64,000 bases of DNA from Nonomuraea maritima (GCF_900100395.1 NZ_FNFB01000038.1:1-64000); one strand, 5' to 3'. Numbered from the stretch's first letter, positions 48,828 through 58,806 are shown. Program-made: numbers and translations. Notes: generated by a model from the letters alone, not told the origin.

Positions 48828-50356
48828 GCGAGCTCCTTCACGGCCCGCTCTGCGGCCACGGCGGCGGCGTCGTCGCGAGCCCCGGGCGCCGCGTCGGAAC
48901 CGGCGACGGCGATCCTGCCGAACGCCCCGCGCAGCGCGTCCGCGGGGAACGGCCCGTCGGGGTAGTGAGGGTGCCACGGCCGGCAGAACTCGGGCGGGTA
49001 CGCGTGCCCCCACCGGTCGATCCTGATCTCCGTGACGTCCCTGGCCGGGTCGAACCCGACGGGCCCGAGCAGCCGGGCGAGCTGGTCGCGGATCGACTCC
49101 TCCAGCACCTCGTACGGCGTCCCCGCGAGCTCCCGCCGACCGGCCGCCGAGCCGGCGTCCGGGCCGAGTTCGGAGCGGCACGGCGTGGCCACCAGTCGCA
49201 CGGAGTCCGGGGGCGCGAACTCGGTCGCGCACCAGTAGGCGCCGGTCCAGCGCACCCGCTCGACGCCGAGCCGCCGCCAGGCGAGCGGGTCGCGCAGCCG
49301 TACGGTGGCGTGCAGCGCCGGCACCCTGACCGCCTGCCGCAGCGCCTGCCGGACCTCCTCGGGCAGGCCGGGCACGAGGTACGGCACGACGGCGCTCCAG
49401 CACGCCAGGATGACGGCCCCGGCATCGACCGTGGCGACCCGGTGCCCGTCGTGGTAGCCGACGACGGCCGAGCGGGCGCCGTCGCGGACGAGGACGACCG
49501 GGCTCGACAGGCGCAGCCGCGCCCGCTCGTCGAGCCGCGGTTCCTGGCTCGCCACCGGCCCGTGCCAGTTCCGCCGTACGGTGGGCGAGTTGTAGCGGGA
49601 CGGCTTGTCGCGGTCGAGCCCCAGCCCGGCGAAGCCCGGGTAGCCGGTGCCCCAGGCGTCGACGGCCCCGAACGCGCGCGCGTCGTAGCCCCACTCGCGG
49701 CTCGGCGTGGTGCGCAGGAACCGCTCCACGTCGGGATGCGTCCCGCACACCTCCAGCAGGAACCGCGAGTACGTCAGCTCCGCGAGGCGCTCCTGCTTGC
49801 CCTCCGCCGTCAGCCCGGGGAACCAGTCGGGCGGGTCGTCGCGCAGCAGGCGCAGGTCGCGCCGGGCGGCCTCGGCGACGGGGAGCCGGTCGGCCCAGCC
49901 GGGGCCGGTGGTCGTGACGAGGGTGTCGGCGCCGAAGGTCTCGGCGTCGCACATCACGGCGTCCGGCGGCCCCGAGGGGCCGGGCGGCGGCCCGGTGAGC
50001 GCGTCGTGGTTGTCGAGCACGAGCACCCGTGCGGCCGGGCTGCGCCGCAGCCACGCGTTGGCGGCGCTCACCCCGCCGCGCCCGCCGCCCACCACGACGA
50101 GGTCGTAGCTCTCGCCGGTGGGCTCAGGTTCGCCCGCGTGCGTCCAGAAGCGGCCGTCCCGCAGCGCGTGCGGGACGCTGAGGGCCTCGGCGGTGTCGCC
50201 GCCCACGGTGACGCTGGGAGGGGCCGCCTGCGCCGTGCCCGGCTTCGCGATGGTTGTCCCGAGAGCGCCGCCGAGGACGCCCACCGCGATGCCGTCGAAG
50301 AGATCGCGCCGGGAAATGGGGCGATCCAGCCCGAGATCGTGCGGAGACCAGCTCAT
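48824..50356 (-). CDS. Tat-exported NAD(P)/FAD-binding oxidoreductase
   Basis: 510 residues. The start (ISRRDLFDGIAVGVLGGALGT) is a twin-arginine signal of the S-R-R-D-x-F form, so the folded flavoprotein should be exported. The FAD-binding fold begins at YDLVVVGGGRGGVSAANAWL near residue 85. AVILACWSAVVPYLVPGLP lies in the middle, and FGRIAVAGSDAAPGARDDAA closes it in the usual FAD-contact style. Its reaction is unknown. The ATG at 50356 is taken because it directly precedes the signal; a longer frame starts at 50392. It is coupled to the PrsW-like gene. Confidence 0.8.
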   Translation of the reverse strand: MSWSPHDLGLDRPISRRDLFDGIAVGVLGGALGTTIAKPGTAQAAPPSVTVGGDTAEALSVPHALRDGRFWTHAGEPEPTGESYDLVVVGGGRGGVSAANAWLRRSPAARVLVLDNHDALTGPPPGPSGPPDAVMCDAETFGADTLVTTTGPGWADRLPVAEAARRDLRLLRDDPPDWFPGLTAEGKQERLAELTYSRFLLEVCGTHPDVERFLRTTPSREWGYDARAFGAVDAWGTGYPGFAGLGLDRDKPSRYNSPTVRRNWHGPVASQEPRLDERARLRLSSPVVLVRDGARSAVVGYHDGHRVATVDAGAVILACWSAVVPYLVPGLPEEVRQALRQAVRVPALHATVRLRDPLAWRRLGVERVRWTGAYWCATEFAPPDSVRLVATPCRSELGPDAGSAAGRRELAGTPYEVLEESIRDQLARLLGPVGFDPARDVTEIRIDRWGHAYPPEFCRPWHPHYPDGPFPADALRGAFGRIAVAGSDAAPGARDDAAAVAAERAVKELA

Positions 50357-50677
50357 GGCGCGATCATCAGCAGCCCGGGTGAAAAGCCCCACGGGGGCGC
50401 GCAGCGTTTCGAGAACTTTTTGCGCGACCTGTTACGGCGAATGCCCCTTTGCCGCGAGTGGCGGACGGGTGCGCGACGGGGAATGTCCGTGACGCCTGTC
50501 AGGGTTTCGGTCAGGGCGTTCTTCGCAGCAGGTCACAAAGGCGGGAGCGGGAACAACGTCAAACAGGAAATCGCTCCTAAAGCCCCTTAATCCCGCGAAT
50601 AGCGTCGTTGCCCAGGCCGTTACTCTCCGTGTCCTCTAGCGTTCTGCACAATGCCGCCAGAGTGAAATGGAGAGGCC
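50357..50677. other. Divergent intergenic region
   Basis: The 321 bp hold the promoters of the exported flavoprotein and the lipoprotein gene. No gene, clear promoter pair or repeat is recognised beyond AT-rich patches near 50535-50600. Confidence 0.4.
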
Positions 50678-51349
50678 ATGCGCAAGGCTGTTTCCGGCGT
50701 GTTTCTGACCGCGCTCGTGATCACCGGATGTTCCTCCGGGGAAGAGCAGAAGGCGCCCGCGGCCGGACAGGCCCCGGCGTCCGCCGAGACCGACAAGCTG
50801 CGTGCCGCCCTGCTTCCCGTGCCCACGGGCATGAAGGTCGCCTACGGCCCCGAGGTGGGGGCGTTCGGCACGCTGAAGTCGACCCAGCAGGGGCTCGAAG
50901 CCCTGCGCCAGGCCAAGGCCGAGCGTCCGGAGTGCGCGGGGGCCGCCCAGCTCGACGCCGCCGTGCCCGCGGTCGCGAAGGCGCCCGCCGCGGTGATCGC
51001 CTTCGCCGCCGACAGCGGCTCGATCACCCAGGCCGTGGTGTCGCTCCCGTCGCCCGCCTTCCCCAAGGCGCTGCCCGAGCAGTGCACCCGCTACACCGCC
51101 GACGTCGCCGGCAAGAAGGTGACGTACCGGACGAAAGCCCTGAAGATGCCCGCCAAGGGCGACCAGTCGCACGCCTACCTGACGACCGCCACCGGCGACA
51201 AGGACACCACCGCCCAGATCGGCTCGGTCATGATCAGGCGCGGCACGATGGTCATGAGCATGCTCGTGGTCGGCAGGCAGGTGAAGCCGCAGGGCATCTT
51301 CGAGCTCGCCCGCCTCGCCGACGAGACCATGGCCAAGGCGTCCGCCTGA
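50678..51349 (+). CDS. Secreted lipoprotein
   Basis: 223 residues. Residues 1-18 are a lipoprotein signal with lipobox VITGC, so Cys18 should carry the lipid and the protein should sit on the outer face of the membrane. A Pro/Ala linker follows, then a beta-rich domain with one disulfide candidate pair (ERPECAG and PEQCTRY) and SVMIRRGTMVMSMLVVG near the end. It resembles the sensor-like secreted lipoproteins of actinomycetes of unknown role. It converges with the glycosyltransferase gene 4 bp away. Confidence 0.75.
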   Translation: MRKAVSGVFLTALVITGCSSGEEQKAPAAGQAPASAETDKLRAALLPVPTGMKVAYGPEVGAFGTLKSTQQGLEALRQAKAERPECAGAAQLDAAVPAVAKAPAAVIAFAADSGSITQAVVSLPSPAFPKALPEQCTRYTADVAGKKVTYRTKALKMPAKGDQSHAYLTTATGDKDTTAQIGSVMIRRGTMVMSMLVVGRQVKPQGIFELARLADETMAKASA

Positions 51350-51353
51350 CGCC

Positions 51354-53390
51354 TCAGATGAGGACGTGGTCGTCGGGGCGTCCGACGAAGGCGAACTGCG
51401 CGTTCCTGGTCAGCTTGATGTGGTCGGCCTGCCAGGTGTGCATCGAGGTGTCGGCGCTGCGCCAGTAGACGAAGTTGAACCGGTCCGTCGAGTAGATCTT
51501 GACGCGGTCCTCCTTCAGCCGTCGTACGAGGTGGGTGTCCTCGCCCCGGGTGATGTCGGCGAAGCGGTACGAGCGGAACATGTCGGCCTTGCCGAGGAAC
51601 GAGCCGCCCTGCACGAGCCAGGAGTAGCGGTGCTCCAGGCCGGGCAGGCGCAGCATCGTGGTGTTGCTGCCCTCGAAGTACGCGTAGTGCGCGCCCTTGC
51701 CGACGAGTTCGGCGTCGGTGTAGTCGAACGCCCTGGCCAGGTCCGACAGGTAGTGCTCGCCGTAGAGGTTGTCGTCGTCCATCTTGGCGATCAGCTCGCC
51801 CTCGGCGGCGTCGATGCCGAGGTTCATGCAGGCGCCGAGCGACAGTTCGGCGGCGGCGGGCAGCACCACGACGTCGACGATGCCCGCCATGCGGGCCTTG
51901 TCGGCGACCACGACGGGGTCGATGTCGAGGCCGTGCAGCACCATGATGAGCTGCAGCGGGCGGTGGCGCTGCTTGGCCACCGACGAGATCGCGTGCTCGA
52001 TCTGCGCGGCGCGGTTCGTGGGCAGCACGACGGAGATCGACCGGGTGCGCGGCTCCACCCGGTGGCCGAGGTTCTGCAGGATCTGGTCGACCCGGTGCGA
52101 GAACAGGTGCTTGTCGAACACCTCGCGCATCGCGAGGTGGCCCATCCTGGCCCGCAGCTCGGGGCTGTTGATCAGGTGCAGCACCTGGTTGTACGACTCG
52201 ATCGGCTCGCGCGCGATCGGGACGAGGTCGCCGAACGTCTCCTCGACGGCCCGCGACCATCCCGACACGACGGGGGTGGCGCAGGCCGACAGCTCGAAGA
52301 CGCGCCGCGCGCACATGGTCGGCGAGTCGAGCACGGAGTTGACGTTGAGGAAGACCTTGTACATCCGGTACGCGGCCAGCATCTGGTCGTAGGGCAGCTC
52401 GCCCACGATGTGCGGCCGGTACTTCTCCGGCCAGGCGTACTTCTCGTCGACCTCGCCGTTGCGGGCGAAGATGTGCAGCCCGAGCTCCCTGACGGGGTCG
52501 ATGACCGTCTCCATCTGCTCGCGGCGCTCGGGGTGCTTGTCGCGGAAGTACATCCCGGCGAAGACCACGTCGTGCAGACGGCCCTTGTTCTGCTGGATCG
52601 GGTTGTGGACGCGGGGCTGGGCGGCGAACTGCAGCACGTCCACCCGGTCGTGTCCGAGAATTTCCCGATATTTCGGCACCATGTCACCGTCGCAGGTGAA
52701 CACGTAGTCGAACAGCTTGGCCGTGTCGATGAAGAAGTCGAAGTTCGGCGGGTCCTCCTTGTTCCAGAAGACCGTCGGGATGCCCTCCCGCTTGCACCAG
52801 GCCACCAGCTCGCGCAGCGGCTCCTTCGGGGCGTTGGTGCCGGTCATCTGGTAGCGCCAGCGGCCCTGGTTGCCGTGCCAGGCCGACTCGCAGAACAGCA
52901 GGTCGGGACGCTTCTCGGCGAAGATCTCCGGCCAGTCCTTCAGCCCGAACTCGATCTGGTCCCACTCGTAGCGGAACGCCATCCTGGAGAAGTCGTCGAG
53001 GATCACCGCGACCTTCAGGTCGGGCCGGTTCACCGGCCCGGAAGGCCACTTCACGGCCGGCACCTCGACCGGCGGCGGCCGGTGGTTGGCCAGCTCGGTG
53101 GCCTCGCTGACCGGCACGGGCGGCTTGGGCGCCCGCTGCCTCGACCGGACCGCCTTGACGATCTTCCCCGGGCTCTTGGAGCCCAGGGCCTCGCCCAGCT
53201 TGAAGGTCCGCTTCGCCTGCGTGGCCTCCAGCTTCCAGGTCGCGTACGCGGCCTTGGCCTCGGCGATCTCCAGACGTCGCCGTAGCTCCCGCACCTCCGA
53301 CTCGAACCGCTCGACGAGCTTGCGCTCCTCTGGCAGCCAGTTGACGGGACCGAGCCGCTGGTAGGTGGGCTCTTCGGGGGTTTCGGCCAT
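51354..53390 (-). CDS. Two-domain glycosyltransferase: CgeB-like plus GT2
   Basis: 678 residues. The N-terminal ~90 residues contain a coiled-coil (RKLVERFESEVRELRRRLEIAEAK). Residues about 120-430 form a CgeB-like (GT4-type) glycosyltransferase: KVAVILDDFSRMAF, PTVFWNKEDPPNFDFF, and SPTMCARRVFELSACATPVVSGW. The C-terminal ~250 residues form a GT2 domain (ISVVLPTNRAAQIEHAISSVAKQ, with the metal-binding AKMDDDNLYGEHYL). CgeB is a Bacillus spore-maturation protein of the outer crust. In sporulating actinomycetes such fusions sit in cell-surface polysaccharide loci, as here. Confidence 0.85.
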   Translation of the reverse strand: MAETPEEPTYQRLGPVNWLPEERKLVERFESEVRELRRRLEIAEAKAAYATWKLEATQAKRTFKLGEALGSKSPGKIVKAVRSRQRAPKPPVPVSEATELANHRPPPVEVPAVKWPSGPVNRPDLKVAVILDDFSRMAFRYEWDQIEFGLKDWPEIFAEKRPDLLFCESAWHGNQGRWRYQMTGTNAPKEPLRELVAWCKREGIPTVFWNKEDPPNFDFFIDTAKLFDYVFTCDGDMVPKYREILGHDRVDVLQFAAQPRVHNPIQQNKGRLHDVVFAGMYFRDKHPERREQMETVIDPVRELGLHIFARNGEVDEKYAWPEKYRPHIVGELPYDQMLAAYRMYKVFLNVNSVLDSPTMCARRVFELSACATPVVSGWSRAVEETFGDLVPIAREPIESYNQVLHLINSPELRARMGHLAMREVFDKHLFSHRVDQILQNLGHRVEPRTRSISVVLPTNRAAQIEHAISSVAKQRHRPLQLIMVLHGLDIDPVVVADKARMAGIVDVVVLPAAAELSLGACMNLGIDAAEGELIAKMDDDNLYGEHYLSDLARAFDYTDAELVGKGAHYAYFEGSNTTMLRLPGLEHRYSWLVQGGSFLGKADMFRSYRFADITRGEDTHLVRRLKEDRVKIYSTDRFNFVYWRSADTSMHTWQADHIKLTRNAQFAFVGRPDDHVLI

Positions 53391-53444
53391 CGTGGTACGC
53401 CTATCGCTCAGCGGAGGTTTGTCATAGTACGGCGGATTGCGCCG

Positions 53445-54575
53445 CTATTCCTGGCGTTCGGCTTGAGAGGCAGGGGCGAGATTGTCGCCCTCCAGCCACG
53501 CGGAGATCACCTTCGCGATGCGCGGGCCCGCCTTGCCGTCCCACAGCACCGGCAGCTCGCCGGCCGGGGTGGCGGCGCCGTCGGCCAGCGCCTTGTCCGC
53601 CGCCGCTGGCAGCGAAGCGGGCGTGACCAGGCGGTTCGTGCCGTGGGTGATGGTGATCGGCCGCTCGGTGTTGGGCCGGACGGTCAGGCAGGGGACGCCC
53701 AGCATGGTGGTCTCCTCCTGGACGCCGCCGGAGTCGGTGACGACCAGCGCGGCGCCGCGGACGAGGGAGAGGAAGTCGACGTAGCCGAGCGGGTCGACGA
53801 CCTTGACCGTCTCGCCGTCGACCAGGCCCGCCTCCGCCAGCCGCGCCTTGCCGCGCGGGTGGATCGGCACCACGACCGGCACCCGCCGAGACACCTCGAG
53901 CACCGCGTCCACGAGCTCCTTGGCGGCCTCGGCGGAGTCGACGTTGGCGGGCCGGTGCAGCGTCGCGACGGCGTAGCGGGCGGGCAGGCCGAGCCGCTCC
54001 ACCACGGGGGCCGGGTCGAGCGACGGCAGCGCCGAGAAGAGGCTGTCGATCATGGGGTTGCCCACGAGGTGGATCTTGTCCGCGGGCACGCCCTCGGAGG
54101 CCAGGTAGGCGAGCGCCTCGGGCGAGGTCGCGAACAGCAGGTCGGCCAGCGCGTCCGTGACGACCCGGTTGACCTCCTCCGGCATGCCCCGGTCGTACGA
54201 GCGCAGGCCGGCCTCGACGTGGGCGGTCGGGATGCCGAGCTTGGCGCAGACGAGGATGGCGGCCAGCGTCGAGTTGACGTCGCCGTACACGACGACGAGG
54301 TCGGGCTCGTGGCTCTGGACGACCTCCTCCAGGCCCACGAGCAGTGCCGCGGTCTGCTTGGCGTGGCTGCCGGAGCCGACGCCGAGGTTCGCGACGGGCT
54401 CGGGCAGGCCGAGGTCGGCGAAGAACACGTCGGACATCAGCGCGTCGTAGTGCTGACCGGTGTGAATGATGCCCTGCCGCACGCCGAGTTCACCGAGTGC
54501 CCGCACCACCGGGGCCGCTTTCACGAAATTGGGACGAGCACCCAAAACGTGCAGGACCAGGGGGTTCTCCCTCAT
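53445..54575 (-). CDS. wecB: UDP-N-acetylglucosamine 2-epimerase (non-hydrolysing)
   Basis: 376 residues. Family motifs are HTGQHYDALMSDVFF (residues 37-51), VYGDVNSTLAAILV, HVEAGLRSYDRGMPEEVNR, and the sugar-nucleotide site DSGGVQEETTMLGVPCLT. It converts UDP-GlcNAc to UDP-ManNAc in the cytoplasm. The UDP-ManNAc dehydrogenase-like gene 1.9 kb away could oxidise the product to UDP-ManNAcA. It is divergent from the GT4 gene at 54632 across 56 bp. Confidence 0.93.
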   Translation of the reverse strand: MRENPLVLHVLGARPNFVKAAPVVRALGELGVRQGIIHTGQHYDALMSDVFFADLGLPEPVANLGVGSGSHAKQTAALLVGLEEVVQSHEPDLVVVYGDVNSTLAAILVCAKLGIPTAHVEAGLRSYDRGMPEEVNRVVTDALADLLFATSPEALAYLASEGVPADKIHLVGNPMIDSLFSALPSLDPAPVVERLGLPARYAVATLHRPANVDSAEAAKELVDAVLEVSRRVPVVVPIHPRGKARLAEAGLVDGETVKVVDPLGYVDFLSLVRGAALVVTDSGGVQEETTMLGVPCLTVRPNTERPITITHGTNRLVTPASLPAAADKALADGAATPAGELPVLWDGKAGPRIAKVISAWLEGDNLAPASQAERQE

Positions 54576-54631
54576 TGACCTCGCCTTTCATAGCGGAAGG
54601 GAAAAAACGTTGCCTATGGTACGGTCACCGC

Positions 54632-56317
54632 GTGGCATCCGACGCCAGTCGTCAAGACTCCTCCAAAGCCCCCGGCAAGGTTTCCGCGAAGTCCGCCCGC
54701 GCCGGCGTCGGCGGACTGCTGAAGGGCTTCGTCCAGCACCCGATCATCGTCTCCCGCGTGGTCGCGACGAAGGTGAAGTCCGACCCCGTACGCGTGGCCC
54801 AGGCCGCGGCCGAGGCGCTGCCGCCCCGGCTCCGCCCCGTCGTGGGCAGCGTCGCCTGGCCCACCGCCCGGCGTGCCAGGCGCATCGTGCGCAAGTTCGG
54901 CATGCGCGTGGTCAAGGGCCCGTGGAACGAGGCGAAGGCACACTGGGACGCCGGCCGCGTCAGCGAGGCCGCCGATCTGCTCGAGGCCCACACCAAGTAC
55001 CCGTTCGTCAAGCGCAGGGCCGCGTACTACCGCGGTGAGCTCGCGGCGATCAGCCCCGACCCGATCCCGCCGGCGCCCAAGATCGCGATCCTGAGCCGGG
55101 TCAAGGGCCGGGTGATGCACCTGGTCACGAACGCGCTGCCGTACACGCAGGCCGGCTACACCGTCCGCACCCACCGGATCGTCACCTCGCAGCAGGCCGC
55201 GGGCATCGACCCGCACGTGGTCACCAGCTGGGGCTGGCCGATGCTGCAGGGGCACGCGGACGCGGCGCCGTACGAGGAGATCGACGGCATCCCCTACCAC
55301 CGGCTGCTGCCCGACGGCCACGGCGAGATGCCGTTCGAGACCCAGGGCCGCATCATCAGGGGCGCCGACGCGGTCACCCGGCTGGTGACCGAGCTGCGGC
55401 CCGAGATCCTGCACGCCGCCACCGACCACCGCAACGGCTCGATCGCGCACGCCGTCCGCGACCGCACGGGCACCCCGTTCGTCTACGAGGTGCGCGGCTT
55501 CCTGGAGGAGACCTGGGCCTCGCGCGACCCGATCAGGGTCGGCAGCCAGCGGCACCTCCTCCAGCGCGAGCGTGAAGCGTTCCTCATGCGCGAGGCCGAC
55601 GCCGTCGTGACGCTGGCCGAGACCATGGCGACGGAGATCGTCGAGCGTGGCGTGCCCAGGGAGAAGATCCACCTGGCGCCCAACGCCGTGGACGACAGCC
55701 TGCTCACGGCCAACTACGACGGGGCGTCGTTCCGGCGCGCGTACGGGATCGGCGACGACGAGATCGTCGTCGGGTCGGTGTCGAGCATCGTCGCCTACGA
55801 GGGCTTCGCGACGCTCCTGCGCGCCGCCGCGCTGCTGCGTGACGGCCGCACGCCCGTACGGGTGCTCATCGTGGGCGACGGGACCGAGCGCGAGAACCTC
55901 CTGCAGCTGGTCGAGGAGCTGGGGTTGCGCGACGCGATCCTGCCCGGCCGGGTGGGCCCTGACGAGGCGCTGCAGGCCCAGGACGCGATCGACGTCTTCG
56001 CCTGCCCGCGTGAGGATCTGCGGGTATGCCGACTCGTTACGCCATTGAAACCGGTCGAGGCCATGGCGCTCGGCAAGCCCGTCGTCCTCAGTGACCTGCC
56101 GGCGCTCTCGGAGCTCGTCGGCTCGGACGGGGCCGGGATGCTGGTGCCCGCGGGCGATCCTGAGGCGCTCGCCAAGGCGATCGCCGGGCTGCGGGAGGAC
56201 CCCGCGAAGCGCGCCGAGATGGGTGAGGCGGGACGCGCGGAGGTCGCGACCAAGCGCACTTGGAGTCGCGTTGCCGAGACCTACCGTGCTCTCTACCAGT
56301 CTCTTACGGATCGTTGA
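54632..56317 (+). CDS. GT4-family glycosyltransferase
   Basis: About 561 residues from a GTG at 54632. A basic N-terminal region (about 1-120) precedes the glycosyltransferase. KIAILSRVKGRVMHLVTNALP begins the first Rossmann domain, TPFVYEVRGFLEETW is in the acceptor lobe, and EMAT-type IHLAPNAVDDSLL opens the donor lobe. The GT4 signature is LVTPLKPVEAMALGKPVVLSD with the E-x7-E pattern (PREDLRVCRLVTPLKPVEAMA). It should transfer a sugar from a nucleotide donor to a surface glycan. A -10-like TATGGT lies 12 bases before the GTG. The N-terminal part has no clear role. Confidence 0.85.
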   Translation: MASDASRQDSSKAPGKVSAKSARAGVGGLLKGFVQHPIIVSRVVATKVKSDPVRVAQAAAEALPPRLRPVVGSVAWPTARRARRIVRKFGMRVVKGPWNEAKAHWDAGRVSEAADLLEAHTKYPFVKRRAAYYRGELAAISPDPIPPAPKIAILSRVKGRVMHLVTNALPYTQAGYTVRTHRIVTSQQAAGIDPHVVTSWGWPMLQGHADAAPYEEIDGIPYHRLLPDGHGEMPFETQGRIIRGADAVTRLVTELRPEILHAATDHRNGSIAHAVRDRTGTPFVYEVRGFLEETWASRDPIRVGSQRHLLQREREAFLMREADAVVTLAETMATEIVERGVPREKIHLAPNAVDDSLLTANYDGASFRRAYGIGDDEIVVGSVSSIVAYEGFATLLRAAALLRDGRTPVRVLIVGDGTERENLLQLVEELGLRDAILPGRVGPDEALQAQDAIDVFACPREDLRVCRLVTPLKPVEAMALGKPVVLSDLPALSELVGSDGAGMLVPAGDPEALAKAIAGLREDPAKRAEMGEAGRAEVATKRTWSRVAETYRALYQSLTDR

Positions 56318-56432
56318 CCATGCCGTTAGCTGTCAGTTGGGACGGGTTCAGTCGCATTAGGCGTGAGCTAGGTGGACTTGAGATAACCTTTGCCACCATG
56401 AAGTGTTGTTTCCGGCTTCCAAAGGCACAGCT

Positions 56433-57698
56433 GTGACAGAAATCGACTTGGCTGTCATCGGCCTGGGCTACGTCGGCATGCCGCTCGCCAAGGAAGCGGT
56501 AGCCGCTGGTCTGCGGGTCGTCGGCCTGGAGGTCGACCCTACGAAGGTCGAAGCTCTCAACGCCGGGCAGTCCTACATCGATGACCTGACCGACGCCGAC
56601 CTCGATCACATGCTGGCCAACGGCTTCAGCGCGACGCTCGACGAGTCCGTGCTGGCCCGGAGCAACACGATCGTCATCTGCGTTCCCACCCCGCTCGACG
56701 AGGACCACCGGCCCGACCTGTCAGCCGTCGAGGGCGCCACCCGCGTCGTCGCCCGCAACCTGACCAAGGGCACGCTCGTCGTCCTGGAGTCCACCACGTG
56801 GCCCGGCACCACCGACGAGGTGGTCAGGCCGACCCTGGAGAAGGACTCCGGCCTCGTCGCAGGCGAGGACTTCCACCTCGCCTTCTCGCCCGAGCGCATC
56901 GACCCGGGCAACCCCAAGTTCGGCCTGCGCAACACGCCCAAGGTCGTCGGTGGCTACACCGCCACCTGCCGCGACCGGGCCAAGGCGTTCTACGGCCAGT
57001 TCATCGAGCAGGTGGTGCCGGTCAGCGGCACCCGCGAGGCCGAGATGGCCAAGCTGCTGGAGAACACCTACCGGCACGTCAACATCGCCCTCGTCAACGA
57101 GATGGCGATCTTCTGCGACGAGCTCGGCATCGACCTGTGGGAGTCGATCGAGGCCGCGGCCACCAAGCCGTTCGGCTTCCAGAAGTTCCTGCCGGGCCCC
57201 GGCGTCGGCGGGCACTGCATCCCCGTCGACCCGTCGTACCTGTCGTACACGGTGCGCAAGCTCGGATACCCGTTCCGGTTCGTGGAGCTCGCTCAGGAGA
57301 TCAACGAGCGGATGCCCTCGTACGTGGTCAACCGGGTGCAGCGGCTGCTCAACCGGCACAGGAAGGCTGTGAACGGCGCACGGGTGGTCATGCTCGGCGT
57401 CACCTACAAGCCGGACATCGCCGACGAGCGCGAGACCCCCGCACTGCCCGTGGCCCGTGCGCTGCTGGAGCTCGGTGCCGAGCTCACGTTCGCGGACCCG
57501 TACGTCAAGGAGTGGTCGGTGGACGGCACCCCGGTGCCGCGTGAGGAGGATCTGGGCGAGGCCGTGATCAACGCGGACGTGACGCTGCTCATGCAGCAGC
57601 ACGCCGCGTTCGACCTCGACATGGTCGAGGCGAAGGCCAGGCTCGTGCTGGACACCCGCGGCGTGCTCGCCGAGGGTGAACGGGTCGAGCGGCTGTAG
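56433..57698 (+). CDS. wecC: UDP-N-acetyl-D-mannosamine dehydrogenase-like nucleotide-sugar dehydrogenase
   Basis: 421 residues from a GTG at 56433. The NAD-binding site is AVIGLGYVGMPLAKEAV, and ESTTWPGTTDEV lies in the first domain. The catalytic Cys is in PGVGGHCIPVDPSYL (the GGHCIPVDP signature), and VMLGVTYKPDIADERETPAL is the last domain's start. It belongs to the UDP-glucose/GDP-mannose dehydrogenase family. With wecB as neighbour, UDP-ManNAc to UDP-ManNAcA is the best reaction; UDP-GlcNAc or other sugars cannot be ruled out. Confidence 0.85.
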   Translation: MTEIDLAVIGLGYVGMPLAKEAVAAGLRVVGLEVDPTKVEALNAGQSYIDDLTDADLDHMLANGFSATLDESVLARSNTIVICVPTPLDEDHRPDLSAVEGATRVVARNLTKGTLVVLESTTWPGTTDEVVRPTLEKDSGLVAGEDFHLAFSPERIDPGNPKFGLRNTPKVVGGYTATCRDRAKAFYGQFIEQVVPVSGTREAEMAKLLENTYRHVNIALVNEMAIFCDELGIDLWESIEAAATKPFGFQKFLPGPGVGGHCIPVDPSYLSYTVRKLGYPFRFVELAQEINERMPSYVVNRVQRLLNRHRKAVNGARVVMLGVTYKPDIADERETPALPVARALLELGAELTFADPYVKEWSVDGTPVPREEDLGEAVINADVTLLMQQHAAFDLDMVEAKARLVLDTRGVLAEGERVERL

Positions 57699-57717
57699 CG
57701 ACGGAAGGTAGCGCGCA

Positions 57718-58806
57718 GTGCACGTGCTCGTCATGACGGTGGTGCATAACCCCGAGGACGCGAGGATTCTGCACAGGCAGATCCGTGCTCTCGTGGACGC
57801 CGGTCATGAGGTCACGTACGCCGCGTCCTTCACCGCCCACGGCGTCGTCCCCCGGCCATGGGTGAACGGCGTCGACCTGCCGCGGGCGGCCCAGCGCAAG
57901 CGGGTCGCCGCGGTCATCGCCGCGCGCCGGCTGTTCAAGCGCATGCGCGACAAGGTCGACCTGGTGCTCATCCACGACCCCGAGCTGCTGTTCGCGGTGT
58001 GGGGCGTGCGCAACAGGCCGCCGGTCGTGTGGGACGTCCACGAGGACACCCCCGCGACGCTGTCGCTGAAGCCGTGGCTGCCGGCGCCGCTGCGCCCGCC
58101 CGTGCGCTTCCTCGCCCGGCTGCTGGAGGGCACCGCAGAACGGCACATGCACCTGCTGCTGGCCGAGACCGCGTACGCGGGCCGGTTCAAGGACGCCCAC
58201 CTCATCGTGCCGAACGAGACCTGGGTGCCCGACTCGGTCACGCCTCCTGGCGACGACCGCGTGGTGTACCTGGGCTGGCTGTCGCGGGCGCGCGGCGTGT
58301 TCGAGGCGGTCGAGGTCGCCCGGCTGCTGCAGCCGTACCGGGTGGCGGTGGAGCTCATCGGCTACGCCGACCCGCAGAGCCGTCCGATGCTCAAGCAGGC
58401 CGTCGCCGAGGGCCTGCTGGAGTGGCGCGACTTCATGCCCAACGACGAGGCGCTCAAGCGCCTCGACGGGGCGCTCGCGGGGCTGTCGCTGCTGCACGAC
58501 GAGCCGAACTACCGGCACTCGATGCCCACGAAGATCGTGGAGTACATGGCGCACGGCATCCCCGTCATCACCACCCCCTCACCGCGGGCGGTCGAGCTCG
58601 TCGAGCGCTACGACAGCGGCATGGTGGTCCCGTGGCAGGACCCGAAGGCGGTGGCGCAGGCGGTGCTGATGCTGCGCGACGACGTGCGTGAGCGGCATGC
58701 GCAGGGCGCGCGCGGCTACGCGGCGGCCCGCGCCAACCACCACTGGCCGAACTCGGCCAAGCGGTTCGTCTCCCAGCTGGAGTCCTGGGCCGGCGTCAAT
58801 CGATAA
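57718..58806 (+). CDS. GT4-family glycosyltransferase
   Basis: 362 residues from a GTG at 57718, 19 bp after wecC. Domain 1 has VLVMTVVHNPEDARILHRQIRALVDAGHEV, and VDLVLIHDPELLFAVWGVRN is the acceptor-side strand. Domain 2 has VVYLGWLSRARGVFEAVEVARLL and the donor-site YRHSMPTKIVEYMAHGIPVITTP. Glycosyltransferases of this make act on cell-surface or capsule glycans. The gene belongs to the wecC operon. Confidence 0.88.
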   Translation: MHVLVMTVVHNPEDARILHRQIRALVDAGHEVTYAASFTAHGVVPRPWVNGVDLPRAAQRKRVAAVIAARRLFKRMRDKVDLVLIHDPELLFAVWGVRNRPPVVWDVHEDTPATLSLKPWLPAPLRPPVRFLARLLEGTAERHMHLLLAETAYAGRFKDAHLIVPNETWVPDSVTPPGDDRVVYLGWLSRARGVFEAVEVARLLQPYRVAVELIGYADPQSRPMLKQAVAEGLLEWRDFMPNDEALKRLDGALAGLSLLHDEPNYRHSMPTKIVEYMAHGIPVITTPSPRAVELVERYDSGMVVPWQDPKAVAQAVLMLRDDVRERHAQGARGYAAARANHHWPNSAKRFVSQLESWAGVNR

